DNA from: Bin25 sp026709415
Lineage (GTDB): Bacteria; Bacteroidota; Bacteroidia; Flavobacteriales; Flavobacteriaceae
Assembly (NCBI GenBank): GCA_965200045.1
Contig: OZ241330.1
Location: forward strand, 1,922,001-1,986,000
DNA length: 64,000 bases
Direction of reading: 5' to 3'
Of this stretch, positions 54,087 through 63,869 are shown piece by piece. How positions within the stretch are numbered: position 1 is the first letter of the stretch; each line of letters starts with the position of its first letter. The notes beneath the pieces were generated by a model. It ran no database searches. It was not told where the DNA came from and saw nothing but the letters and a program-made list of their open reading frames with translations. Position numbers and translations under genes: made by a program.

Positions 54087-55319
54087 TCATTGTTCCATGA
54101 ATTTCTTTAAATACCACCCCGTAGCTGCTAAATAGGCATTGATCGTTGGAGATGGGGCGCCCATCAAATCGTTTTCCTGCAGACGATGTTCTGTTTTGAG
54201 ATGGCCCATCAGTGGCTCCATGGCCGCTCGGCGTCGGCACTTTTTCCGCTTCTTTTGCTTTTGATACGGGCTATCGCTTTTCAATGGTTTACTTGGCATC
54301 GATATCTTGGTGTTTCCCATCTGAGGTTTTCCGCGTCCCCCTCGATCAACCACCCATTCTTTGGGGGCTTGACCCACGATCGATGGATGTTGTTTTAACA
54401 ACGGTTCGATGGTTTGGCGATCATGAGGATGGCCCTCAAAAGCACCGATGGCCGTGATGATCATGGTTGGCCCTCCCGTCGCGATCAAGCCGACTTGATC
54501 CCCCAATGCATCCATTTGATGAGCCTTCCCTTTGGCCATGCAAGCCTTGAACGGCTTGTGGATGGCATCGACTTTGTTTTGATCGAATCGCTGTTGATTG
54601 ATGACTTTTTGATACTGACTTTTTTGTTGGGGAGCTCGTTTTCGTTCGAGCTCTCGGATTTGTCTGCCCGCTAAAGTCTTCAGTTTAGAGGTGGCTTTTT
54701 TGGCTTTTTGAGCTCGTCGAGGATGCTTCCTGTTAAAGGTTTGACGCAGCAGTTCTTTCGAGGCTTTGGCATCGGTCTGTCTCTGTGGGATCTTTTCTTT
54801 TTTGGCGATCTTGTGGCATGGGTCGATGACTTTTTGATTCCGTTGGGCATCGGTCGGAAAGGTCACGTTGTTCCCTTGGACGGTGGTCTCCGACAAGACC
54901 ATCGATGAGGACTTCTTGATTTCCTTTTGATTCAAATGAACCGAGTAAGCAAAAATCTTTTCCATCCCTGCTTGGCCCATACGATCTCTCATAGGACGTC
55001 AATCAGAGGGATCGCCAGGCGGCTGGTGGTTCATGACATCAAAACCCGTGAAGTATGGCATGTCAGGGTTTTCAATCCAGCGATCCATGAGCGTTTCATC
55101 TCCTCGATGGTCGAGTCGTTTCAGCATCAAACAACCCACCATCACCCCAATGGGATGGGCCGGACGGCCTATTTGGGCATCCAAGGGTTCCAAGGCATTT
55201 TCAAAAGGTGACCAGTCGATCGCATCAGCGAGCCACTGGATCTTGTGTTTTGGATGGAGAATCGCATTCAATGCCGAGTCAAATCATTGGGGTGGTTTGG
55301 AGGTTACTTTTTGGATCAT
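54087..55319 (-). pseudogene. IS5-like transposase with two in-frame TGA codons
   Basis: A single frame of 410 codons from ATG 55319 (MIQKVTSKPPQ) to 54087 encodes a DDE transposase of the type with LADAIDWSPFENALEPL, IGRPAHPIGVMVGCLMLKRL, ETTVQGNNVTFPTDAQRNQK, WVVDRGGRGKPQ and the C-terminal RRAAMEPLMGHLKTEHRLQE. TGA codons at 55284-55286 (before FDSALN) and 54999-55001 (after PGDPSD) interrupt it. Everything else is in frame. The terminal repeats were not identified. The GC content is higher than the flanks. Confidence 0.8.
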
Positions 55320-55554
55320 TTCTATAAGGTTTTGAGCACAAGAGACGCATTTCCTTGCAGATTTAAAAAAACTAGAATGTCAGCATTCAATCCCCCATAT
55401 AAAAGGACTGGAGGCTACATTTGGGATTTTTAAGGAGCGACTAAATAAATTATGAAGCCATCAGTAAATATTCTGACACTTCAAAATGAGTTAATTATTT
55501 TTTATACTTACCACAAGAATAATCAATACAGGGATAGATTTCCCATCATTCCTA

Positions 55555-56634
55555 ATGAACAATGCTAGTGAAATATTGGTTATCAACACTTCTAAACCTG
55601 CGAACGCTAAAATTATAAGACACATAAAACCTGTGACATCCAATGTAGTCATTGGCACAAATGTGATCAGTGATATGATGTCTGATTTCACCTCATTCTT
55701 TGGTGGTCGATCTAATACCTATCAAAATAAACTTTCTAATATCTATGAAACGGCTATTGAAGAGTTGAAAATTAAAACTCACGATATCGGAGGAAATTGT
55801 ATTGTCGGATTGAAAATTGATATCGATGAAATAACTGGTGGAAGAAAGACCATGTTTATGATTACTGCAATTGGTACGGCATCAAAAATCAAATTAAACG
55901 ACAACCAAAAAAAATATAATGCTACAACTTCAAAATCTTCAGTTACAATATCTGATTTAAAAATACAGATTAAAAGAAGAGAATTAATCCAAAAAGCCAA
56001 CGAAGGTGATTTAATGGTCGACAATGAACTTTGGAAATTTGCAACGGAACACCAAGTATATGAATTATTTGATTATTTGTACTCAGAGCATATTAAGAGG
56101 AAATATGAATACCAAAATTCTAACCCAAACTTTGATGTTTATGCCTCAAATTTAAATAGTGATTTTGTTAAATCTTTGATATACAGAAAAATAACTCGCA
56201 AAACAGAAAAAGTAGATGAACTGATTTCTATCATAAAGAAAAATCATCTTTTCGATTTCAAAAGAGTATCATATTTATTGAATAGTTCAATTTCTGAAGT
56301 AAAGCAAGCTGGATTAGAAATATCAATACTTGATAAGTATGAATATAAGATTACGGATATTGAGTGTTTCAAAAAATTACACGATTTGATTGATCAAATC
56401 TTTTCCGTGATAGTCAAATATTCAACAAAAAATCTTAGATTTTCTTCTAAGAAAATCCAATTTTGGATTTGTTCAAAATGTGGAAAAGAAAATAACATTA
56501 AAACCAATCCAACAAACTGTTTCGATTGCGGAACTGATATTTATGGCCTTCCAGGTGGTAATACTTCAGTCATAGAATCTAAAATGGAATTAAAGAAAAA
56601 GATAGATTCGCTAAATAAAATTTTTAACAAATAA
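55555..56634 (+). CDS. YbjQ-domain protein with C-terminal zinc ribbon
   Basis: A 359-residue protein. The N-terminal ~110 residues are a YbjQ/UPF0145-like domain: SNVVIGTNVISDMMSDFTSF, YETAIEELKIKTHDIGGNCI, VGLKIDIDEITGGRKTMFM. A middle helical region follows, and residues ~300-330 form a zinc ribbon (FWICSKCGKEN and NCFDCGTDIYG). YbjQ proteins are small putative metal-binding pentamers; the extended fusion is unusual. It stands alone between IS debris and the DUF2911 gene. Function unknown. Confidence 0.8.
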   Translation: MNNASEILVINTSKPANAKIIRHIKPVTSNVVIGTNVISDMMSDFTSFFGGRSNTYQNKLSNIYETAIEELKIKTHDIGGNCIVGLKIDIDEITGGRKTMFMITAIGTASKIKLNDNQKKYNATTSKSSVTISDLKIQIKRRELIQKANEGDLMVDNELWKFATEHQVYELFDYLYSEHIKRKYEYQNSNPNFDVYASNLNSDFVKSLIYRKITRKTEKVDELISIIKKNHLFDFKRVSYLLNSSISEVKQAGLEISILDKYEYKITDIECFKKLHDLIDQIFSVIVKYSTKNLRFSSKKIQFWICSKCGKENNIKTNPTNCFDCGTDIYGLPGGNTSVIESKMELKKKIDSLNKIFNK

Positions 56635-56976
56635 GGTAGAGGAGCTACGTTTAAATTGGGTGAACCGATATTTGAAGAAGACGGTGATTCAATAACGTTG
56701 AATGTTGATATCATTCAAGAACTTCAAACTTTATAGAAAAACATTGATGGCTTTAAAAGTTTTTCATATGCGAAGTAACACAAACATTCGATATCGAAAA
56801 GAAAAGCCCATTGTCTACATTTGGTTTGGAACATTGATTCATAGAACGAAATGATATGGATTAAAATACTTGACAATCTCATTGAAAGCTTTAAACATAA
56901 TGAAACTTAGCATCAACTCAAGGGGGGATAACATGAAAAACTTTTACATACATTTGACTCAAAGGATTCATCCAAT
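56635..56976. other. Intergenic stretch without recognised gene
   Basis: About 340 bp. A short frame near 56657-56735 (LGEPIFEEDGDSITLNVDII) has no start codon and may be a relic of a gene end. No hairpins or repeats of note. Confidence 0.35.
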
Positions 56977-57546
56977 ATGAAAACATTTAACATGATTCTC
57001 AAAGCTTTTGTTGGACTAGTCCTTTTAATCGCTTTGGTTTATGTCGGTATCTATTTATCCCATTTTTATTTATTCCCCAAAAGCCCAAAAAGTACCGCTG
57101 TTTTTGAAAATGACCATTTGAAAGTAAAAGTGACTTACTATCAACCCTATAAAAAAGAGCGCCTGATTTTTGGACCTGAAGAGGAAAATGCTTTGGTACC
57201 CTATGGAAAATATTGGCGACTTGGGGCCAATTTCACAACGAAAATCAAATTCAACAGAATGGTTTCTTTTGCCAATCAAACGCTTGAAAAAGGAACTTAT
57301 GGTCTTTACGTCTACCCTTATGAAGGTTGTTGGACCGTATATGTTCATGAAAAAAGAAGCGGAATAAGTTATAACGAACCTGAACAAGATGGAATCATCA
57401 CACAATTTGATAGACCCACGACAACTCTAGATGAACCCATAGAACAATTCACGGTTGACTTCCAAGAAATTGAAAATACCTTGCAATTAAGGTTTGCATG
57501 GGATACCATCATGGTTCATTTACCAATTGAAAAAATCTACAAATAG
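56977..57546 (+). CDS. DUF2911 family protein, membrane-anchored
   Basis: A 189-residue protein with an N-terminal membrane helix (residues ~8-28, LKAFVGLVLLIALVYVGIYL) and a DUF2911 domain. Family motifs visible are FGPEEENALVPYGKYWRLGA, ANFTTKIKF, LEKGTYGLYVYPYEG and WTVYVHE. DUF2911 proteins are common in Bacteroidota and their role is unknown. The domain is expected in the periplasm. Confidence 0.88.
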   Translation: MKTFNMILKAFVGLVLLIALVYVGIYLSHFYLFPKSPKSTAVFENDHLKVKVTYYQPYKKERLIFGPEEENALVPYGKYWRLGANFTTKIKFNRMVSFANQTLEKGTYGLYVYPYEGCWTVYVHEKRSGISYNEPEQDGIITQFDRPTTTLDEPIEQFTVDFQEIENTLQLRFAWDTIMVHLPIEKIYK

Positions 57547-57672
57547 CTATGTATCAACTCAATAATAAAATTTATTCAAGCAACACGTATGGTAAATATT
57601 AGGAGCTACTATAACATATGATTAGGACAAAAACCATTCCGAATCATATCGTTTAAAACTTTTATTTTACAC

Positions 57673-57680
57673 TAACTTTG
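57673..57680 (+). promoter_or_regulatory. Candidate promoter -7 box upstream of the YbjQ gene
   Basis: TAACTTTG matches TAnnTTTG and lies 45 bp before the ATG at 57726. The -33 region is weak (GTTTAAAA around 57650). Confidence 0.4.
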
Positions 57681-57725
57681 TTTGAAATTCATCATCCTTG
57701 ATACATACTAAAAAACTCAATCATC

Positions 57726-58040
57726 ATGATATTAACAACAACCGAATCCATTGCGAATAAAACAATCAAAGAGGTTCATGGATTAGCGAGAGGCAGTACC
57801 GTTAGAGCACGAAATGTTGGGAGAGATGTTGTCGCAGGACTTAAAAATTTAGTGGGTGGAGAAATCAGTGAGTACACGCGACTTCAAGCCGATGCTCGAG
57901 AAGAAGCGATACAACGAATGAAAGATGACGCCATTAAATTAGGGGCTAATGCCGTTATTTCTCTTCGAATAACCACCGCCATGATTCAAGGAGGTGCTTC
58001 CGAGATTCTCGCCTATGGAACGGCAGTGACTATAGAATAA
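57726..58040 (+). CDS. YbjQ/UPF0145 family protein
   Basis: A 104-residue member of the YbjQ (UPF0145, DUF74) family of putative heavy-metal-binding proteins. Signatures: ESIANKTIKEVHGLARGSTV, a central DVVAGLKNLVGGEISEYTRL, then AREEAIQRMKDDAIKLGANA and VISLRI. It is the stand-alone form; the gene at 55555 has the same domain with extensions. It is followed after 10 bp by a 38-residue membrane protein gene. Confidence 0.92.
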   Translation: MILTTTESIANKTIKEVHGLARGSTVRARNVGRDVVAGLKNLVGGEISEYTRLQADAREEAIQRMKDDAIKLGANAVISLRITTAMIQGGASEILAYGTAVTIE

Positions 58041-58050
58041 ATCAGCAGAC

Positions 58051-58167
58051 ATGTTTGGCGCCTTACAAATTCTATTTTATGCCATCGTTGGAATTGTCCT
58101 AGTGGTGGTCATCATTCAAAGAGTGCGTGATGCACAAAACGAAAAATTTGAAAAACGAAAAAACTAA
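58051..58167 (+). CDS. 38-residue single-span membrane protein
   Basis: MFGALQILFYAIVGIVLVVV then IIQRVRDAQNEKFEKRKN: one membrane helix and a charged cytoplasmic tail. It begins 10 bp after the YbjQ gene and is probably co-transcribed. Proteins this small are easily missed; function unknown. Confidence 0.5.
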   Translation: MFGALQILFYAIVGIVLVVVIIQRVRDAQNEKFEKRKN

Positions 58168-58172
58168 TCCCC

Positions 58173-58706
58173 CTAGACTTTAGTCCCCAAAAAGTAATTC
58201 ACTCCTGAGTCCATAGGATTTCCGCTCATTCTTCTCAAGATGGTGATTTGTCCCACGTGATGTAAAGCATCTGACAAATGGCCATTGATGAGATGGTACA
58301 TAGAATAACATCTCACTTTTTGATTCACGACTACCCTCACCTTCAAGTTTTGGATTTCACTATCGGATTTCTTTGAAATTTCAAGGCAAGAAAATCGAAT
58401 ACGCTCTAGGGTCTTCTTTCTTAATTCTTCAAATTCTTTAGGAACGATCATTTGAGATTTATCAAATACCTTTTCTTCTAAAACACATTGAACGGAACAA
58501 ACTAAGTGAAATATGTGAACGAGTATATCTTCCACCGTCCAAGATGCTTGATGGTACTTGAACTGCAAATCTTTATGTCTTAATTGATAGGTCGTCCAAT
58601 AATATCGAAACCCGATACCGCTTAACATTCTCAGTAAAACAGAACCCCCTGAAAATTCTTTTGAGAAATCTTTTAGTCTTGAAAAGTCCAATTCATAGGA
58701 GTCCAT
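58173..58706 (-). CDS. DinB-like superfamily protein
   Basis: A 177-residue four-helix-bundle protein resembling the DinB/YfiT superfamily. Candidate metal-site histidines are in WTVEDILVHIFHLVC, MYHLINGHLSDALHHVGQIT; the last helix with HLSDALHHVGQ is the typical DinB-like motif. Such proteins are thiol-dependent or metal-dependent enzymes of varied function; the substrate is unknown here. It is convergent with the small membrane gene, 5 bp apart. Confidence 0.8.
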   Translation of the reverse strand: MDSYELDFSRLKDFSKEFSGGSVLLRMLSGIGFRYYWTTYQLRHKDLQFKYHQASWTVEDILVHIFHLVCSVQCVLEEKVFDKSQMIVPKEFEELRKKTLERIRFSCLEISKKSDSEIQNLKVRVVVNQKVRCYSMYHLINGHLSDALHHVGQITILRRMSGNPMDSGVNYFLGTKV

Positions 58707-58882
58707 GGATTAATCGATTGAGTTATCACATCATACTAACTTGTGTTCTGTAGTATTTTTCTAATATACGGAAAGAAAGTCAATGACTTCTACGTGTCTC
58801 CATATTCTGAAATCTCTTTATCCATGAGTTCGTTATTCTTTCAAATCCTCAAGCGTTTCAAACCGCTGATTATATAGAAACT

Positions 58883-58909
58883 TTTGGGAATTATATACCT
58901 TCGTAACCA
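58883..58909 (+). repeat. Short relic of an IS630-like 3' end
   Basis: TTTGGGAATTATATACCTTC and the following GTAACCA match, with about three differences, the end of the IS630-like transposase relic on the minus strand at 62200-62226. The remainder of the element is not seen here. Confidence 0.45.
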
Positions 58910-58962
58910 CTTGGTAGCTGAAGTCTAGTGTTTATCTGATTTCCTGGCTATCAAGTATTAAC

Positions 58963-59094
58963 TTACCTTACCGGCTTAAAGAACACTTCTCTGATTTCCT
59001 CATCAGAGAACCTAGGCATATTATGTTCTTCCTTGAAATCCTTAGAAGTCGGTTGATAAGTGGAGGGTTTGGGTTTTTGGGAGATAGATTTCAT
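58963..59094 (-). CDS. Small protein downstream of the type IIG RM gene
   Basis: A 43-residue frame, MKSISQKPKPSTYQPTSKDF then KEEHNMPRFSDEEIREVFFK PVR. The regular pattern and clean start and stop 65 bp downstream of the RM gene on the same strand suggest a real small gene, but there is no homology call. It could be a regulator or antirestriction partner, or nothing. Confidence 0.35.
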   Translation of the reverse strand: MKSISQKPKPSTYQPTSKDFKEEHNMPRFSDEEIREVFFKPVR

Positions 59095-59159
59095 TTTAAT
59101 GTTGTTTTATAAGCTCTTAAATGTCAAATGTGGTTTATTTTCTTTCTCTGATAAACAAA

Positions 59160-62083
59160 TTATAAATCCTTACCTGACAAGCCTAAATTAGTAAATATTT
59201 CATTTACCCTTTGCTTTCTAAACTCTTTCTTAGTTTCATCAGACCAAATTATATCAATAGATTCAACGACACTATGTTGTCGTTTTTTATCAACATATAA
59301 AAAATTCATTCGTTCAAAATGATCTAAATTTAATCCTGGTTGAGCTCCTTTTTGATGAGCATAGACAATGACTTGTTTTTGAAAAAAATCACTGACCATA
59401 AAATAGAATAAATACTTTTGACAAACTTTCTCATCCTTTGATCGTATTAAAAATAAATGTTCATTTATAGATACATGATTATCTGTAGTTTCATTTAAAA
59501 ATAAAGCTGTTTTACCTGTTTGGGCTCCATCCTTATTTATAAGGATATCCCCTTTGACTACCTTTCCTTTATTCATGTTTTGAAAATATTCTTTTGGCAC
59601 ATATTTCATGTTTTCTTCTTTGAGTTCACATATGTCTTTTATAATATGTTCACCACCAAGACTTAAAGCTCCACTTGAAATTTCTGAAATTCCTCCTTTA
59701 GGTCGTTTTCCCGATTCAATAACATCGATGATTGATTTTATTGGAATTAGTTCACCAATATCATTAGAATATTCTAACTTATAATTTTTAAAATAAATGG
59801 CATTAGAAAAATTTTCTTCATCCCAATTAAAAAGTTCATCCATATTCCTTATCTTCAAATGTTCTGATAATTTGGGATGTAAATCGGGAATTTCTTTTCC
59901 CAACATATTTGCTAGAAAATAACTGTTTATGTGTTTATCTGAACTTGGATTTGCTTTATCAAAAATCCGAGATTCTTTTCTAATTTTTATTCCTTCACTT
60001 CCACGTCTACTACTAAATTCATAACCCAAAAAACTTTTTTCTATTTCTTTTGTCCCAGAATATGCTATAACAACCTTTTGATTTTTAAAGATTTCAAAGT
60101 AATTTTGCTTAGTAACAAGTTCTACTCTATTGGAGCGTTTTTTAAGAAAAAGAACAACTGTTTTTATATCTGTTGACATAAATGCTTGAGATTCTAACAA
60201 AACAAATCCTTTGGTCTTAAAATTTTCAAATATGATTCTTCTGGCATCTTCATAGATTTTACCTCCTGTGAAAAGAGATAAAGGAAGAATAATACCGACA
60301 ACCCCATTTGGCTTCAACAATTGAGACATTCTTTCAACAAAAAGTACTTCAATGTTGTCGCTTTTGTCACGAATCTTATCCAATAACAGAAACGAGTTGT
60401 CATTGACTACATTCGATTTAAATCCTTTTACCGCATATGGGGGATTAGCAATAAGAATGTCAAAATTATTATTCATTAAATCATGACTCTTAAGCTTCCC
60501 AAAATAATTTTCGGATTGAAAAGACTCTATTCCAGACGCATGTATGATCCTTGCTTCACCATCTCCATTCAAAAAACAAGCAAGTTTCGATGTTTTTGCC
60601 AATCTGTAATCATATTCGATTCCATAGATGTAATCTTTCGCCCAGCCAAATGTGTCTGCCTTATACCCATTTAGTTTTTTCAATTGTGATTGTCTAAGAT
60701 TGGTTGGTGGTATTTTTTGAATATAACTTTCTAATACATCCATCAACTCGGTTAAAAAATGTCCGCTACCACATGCGAAATCAATAACATAAGGAAGAAA
60801 ATAAGTTTCGTTTGAATCGATTTTTCTTTGAATCAAATCCTCTATAGGTAAACAATTTATAATAAACTGAACCAAAGGAACTGGGGTAAAGTATTGACCA
60901 GATTCTTGTTTGAAACCCGTATTTAAGAGTAACTCAAAAAACTCACCCAAAAACTGTTGTTTATGAGTATATCTAATTTGCCATTTTTGTAATAACTTAA
61001 CTATTTGAATTACAATTTTTGCGTTTTGTTCAAAAGAATTTTTATTGTATACTTCCACAAAAGCAAACTCTTGATTTTTATACAATCTTAATTCTGTTAT
61101 TTTTTGTTTAGCCTCAAAATCTAATAAATCTGATTTTACTATATCTTCAACGGTATAATCGGTAACGTCTTTATTTAAATATTTATCCATTCCATGTTTA
61201 TACAAACTGTTTAAACGTCCTAAAATTGATTCATAATTATCTTCACCTTCAAACCATTGAAACTCTAGCTTTTCATCAGAACTTTTTTCTTCATCAACGA
61301 TTTTGCATAAAAACAAATTAAATATCTTGTTAAAGGCATTTCCTTTGTCAGACACTATGTTATGGCGTAAAATTTCAAGAAATTGATGATAAATCCTTTT
61401 TCCATCAGATTCTTTAAGTGGTTCAAGATCATTTCGCATAAGTGATGCACCCCCAATATCATAAGGATTAACACCATCGTCTATTAGTCCCTTTGTTAAA
61501 AATTGCTTATTCCATCTATTATGAACTTCATTTAAAGTTCCAAGATCTCTAAAAGCATCCTCAATTTCAACCATCGAATACGCATTCTTGATTGTGTTAT
61601 TTTCAATATATGAAGAATATAGACACAAATAATTAGCATTTCGATCTTGTACCCAATATGAAAAGAGTTGCCCACCATTTTTAAGCATTTTTTCTTTTTC
61701 ATTTTCATACTCTTCCGGGTGTGTTTTACATTCAATCATCAAATAAGATTTATCCGAATTCTTTTCTTGTATCAGTATATCAAGCTTTCCTTTATGCTTG
61801 TGTCCCACACGCCATTTTTTCTCTAACTTAATATTCTCTGGAAAATATCCTTTCGATAGTAACCGATTTACACATTCTAAAACAACAAAATTTTCATCCT
61901 TACTAAAATTCGAGGTTGTTTGATCAACAACTTCCATTTTTTCAGGAAAAAAAATTTTCTTATTGTTTAAATCAACTCGAATCTCACACTTTGTTTTTTC
62001 ATATCGTTTGACAAAATGTGCGTTACCTAAAGGTTTAAAATCCAATAACTTAAGAAAATCCGAGGGGGGGGGAATCTATTCAT
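59160..62083 (-). CDS. Single-chain RM enzyme (nuclease-methyltransferase-specificity), out of frame at a poly-C tract
   Basis: The main frame from 62045 (TTG) to 59160 encodes 961 residues. It holds an N-terminal nuclease site (GKLDILIQ, 86-93; LMIECKTHP, 102-110), an N6-adenine methyltransferase (GQYFTPVPLVQF; motif I DFACGSGHF 422-430; NPPY 534-537) and a C-terminal HsdS-like target-recognition domain (GDILINKDGAQTGKTALFLN). This is a type IIG/I-like all-in-one enzyme. The only ATG upstream, at 62083, reads MNRFPPP through a C9 tract and then stops; with C10 it would run SDFLKLLDFKPLGN into the enzyme. As sequenced it is predicted OFF unless the TTG is used. Confidence 0.85.
62064..62072. 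repeat. G9/C9 phase-variation tract at the IIG RM start
   Basis: Nine G on the plus strand (nine C in the gene), four codons after the ATG at 62083. C10 or C7 would place the ATG in frame with the 961-residue enzyme; C9 does not. Confidence 0.82.
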
Positions 62084-62202
62084 TTTTTATCAATTCTTGA
62101 TGTGTTATTCCTTTGCCCACAATATCACTCACTAAATAGCCTATCGGCTCTATGGTATACATACCGCAAAATTAACTTTTTTCAATGGATGGTATCGAAT
62201 GG

Positions 62203-62349
62203 TTACGAAAGGATATAATTCCCAAACTTTTCTCCAACCTCCGCCCATATCTGCTCAACGGGGTTGAGTTCCGGACAGTCGGTTGGTTGCTCGATGAAAG
62301 CCATATTTTCGGGGATCTTAAAGTCTTTCGATTGATGGCCGATTGGCAT
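62203..62349 (-). pseudogene. C-terminal relic of an IS630-family transposase
   Basis: A 48-codon frame reads KDFKIPENMAFIEQPTDCPE then LNPVEQIWAEVGEKFGNYIL. The CPELNPVEQIWAEV motif (catalytic Glu region) is diagnostic for IS630-type transposases. The N-terminal two thirds are absent, replaced on one side by the AAA ATPase gene. Confidence 0.75.
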
Positions 62350-62447
62350 CTTTAAATCAAAGTTCGGAAGTCCGTCGTTCAAACGGGAAAATCAACATCC
62401 ATTTTCATGAACTTTCATCAAAAGTTGAATCGATTAACTTTGGGTCT

Positions 62448-63632
62448 ATGAAAGCTAATGAAAAAGTCAATCTCATTGACCGAGGAGAGGCTGAGTATTT
62501 CCATGGGAGAGAAGAAGAGATTGAATTGGTGAAAAACATGTTAGCTTTATCGAAACAGAAAGGAAAGGGAATTAGTCTATTGATTCAAGGACCTCCAGGT
62601 GTTGGTAAAACAGCTTTATTGTGGGAATTGAGAAAAATCGGAAAAGATTTGAAATGGGATATTCGAAAGATGAATTTCGAAGCTTTATGGAATCGAGAGG
62701 AGTTGTATCGGGTGTTGGTTCGTGATAAAAAGTATGAAAAAAATTTTAAAGAGTGGGGTTGGGATTTGAAGTTTTTGAAAAGAAATATTCGTCAGGATAA
62801 AGTGGTTAAAGGTCATTCCAAAATCATTGAGGGTATTCAAAAACCAATCGTTTTAATGTTGGATGAAGCTCAAATGATACGTGTTGGTTTGGGCTCCAAT
62901 CAGGTGAAAAAAGGGATCGCTATTGAAGTCTTAGATCAATTACATAACCTACATTTACCTCAGGGTTTGCTTTTTATCATGGCTGGTTTAGGACATACTA
63001 GAAAAATATTTAAAGATTTTGAAATTTCTCGATTTAATGATGATGGTGTGATAAATTTAAAACCATTACATAAAAAGGCTGAAAGAAACATATTGCAAGA
63101 CTATTTAGTGAAAGGAGCTAGTATTTCAAAAAAGGATCCTGATTTGAAACACTGGATCGATCGATTAAGTCAAGAAAGTCATCAATGGCCTCATCATATC
63201 ATTTGTTATGGTGAGGTAGCCACTCAAAAGTTAAAAGAAGGGAAAGGGGGTTTATCTGAAACAGTCTTGTCGGATGTTTTAAAAGAAGGACAACGCAAAA
63301 AAAAGAATTATTATAGCGGACGTTTTGCTGAATTAAAGGATGCTCAAATAGCTTCTATTTTTCAGGCGTTGTTTGAGAATGAGCTTCAAAAAAATATGAT
63401 TTCAGGTTCTCAAGTAGAATTAGATTTTGAGAGGAATCCCTATATCAAAGACGGTGAAAAGTTATTTCATGATATCGTCGCCAGAGGTGTGATTCAAATA
63501 CGTCCAGATGGCTTTTATCAAATTCCGATTCCTTCGATGCGAACATGGATGTTAAAAGAATATCAACGATACCTTCATATCATGAAGCAAAAACCGAGTC
63601 CTCAAATTCAAAAGTTGTTTCAATCGCTGTAG
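62448..63632 (+). CDS. AAA ATPase of unknown role, paralogue B
   Basis: A 394-residue P-loop ATPase starting at ATG 62448 (MKANEKVNLIDRGEAEYFHG). An earlier TTG at 62343 would overlap the IS630 relic and is rejected. Walker A is IQGPPGVGKTALLWEL, Walker B IVLMLDEAQMI, sensor FIMAGLGHTRKIF, and a C-terminal helical region ends IPIPSMRTWMLKEYQRYL. The same order of motifs, including the LIDRGEAEYFHGREEEI entry, is found at 33383-34498; both copies sit beside IS debris. Possibly a mobile or defence-related ATPase; no partner gene is evident. Confidence 0.8.
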   Translation: MKANEKVNLIDRGEAEYFHGREEEIELVKNMLALSKQKGKGISLLIQGPPGVGKTALLWELRKIGKDLKWDIRKMNFEALWNREELYRVLVRDKKYEKNFKEWGWDLKFLKRNIRQDKVVKGHSKIIEGIQKPIVLMLDEAQMIRVGLGSNQVKKGIAIEVLDQLHNLHLPQGLLFIMAGLGHTRKIFKDFEISRFNDDGVINLKPLHKKAERNILQDYLVKGASISKKDPDLKHWIDRLSQESHQWPHHIICYGEVATQKLKEGKGGLSETVLSDVLKEGQRKKKNYYSGRFAELKDAQIASIFQALFENELQKNMISGSQVELDFERNPYIKDGEKLFHDIVARGVIQIRPDGFYQIPIPSMRTWMLKEYQRYLHIMKQKPSPQIQKLFQSL

Positions 63633-63869
63633 CAAAGCCTTTTTCAAGGCAAAGATTCGACAAGTTATTCATAAATACCATGGCCTTGGCCACTTTAGTA
63701 TCTAATTCCCATTCAATATAGCCAATACCTTTATAAAACACAAATGAGTATCAAATACATTAGGGGACATTAAAGAACAAAACTTTCAAGAGAAATACTC
63801 ATAAAAGCAGCGTTCTATTCAAGCCTATGTAATATCGATTCATCAATGACTCCCCTTTTCAAGGAAATT

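Noticed and set aside
18096..55286. UGA read as an amino acid (alternative genetic code)
   Set aside because: Many intact genes end in TGA and core genes contain no internal TGA; in-frame TGA codons occur only in mobile or toxin genes.
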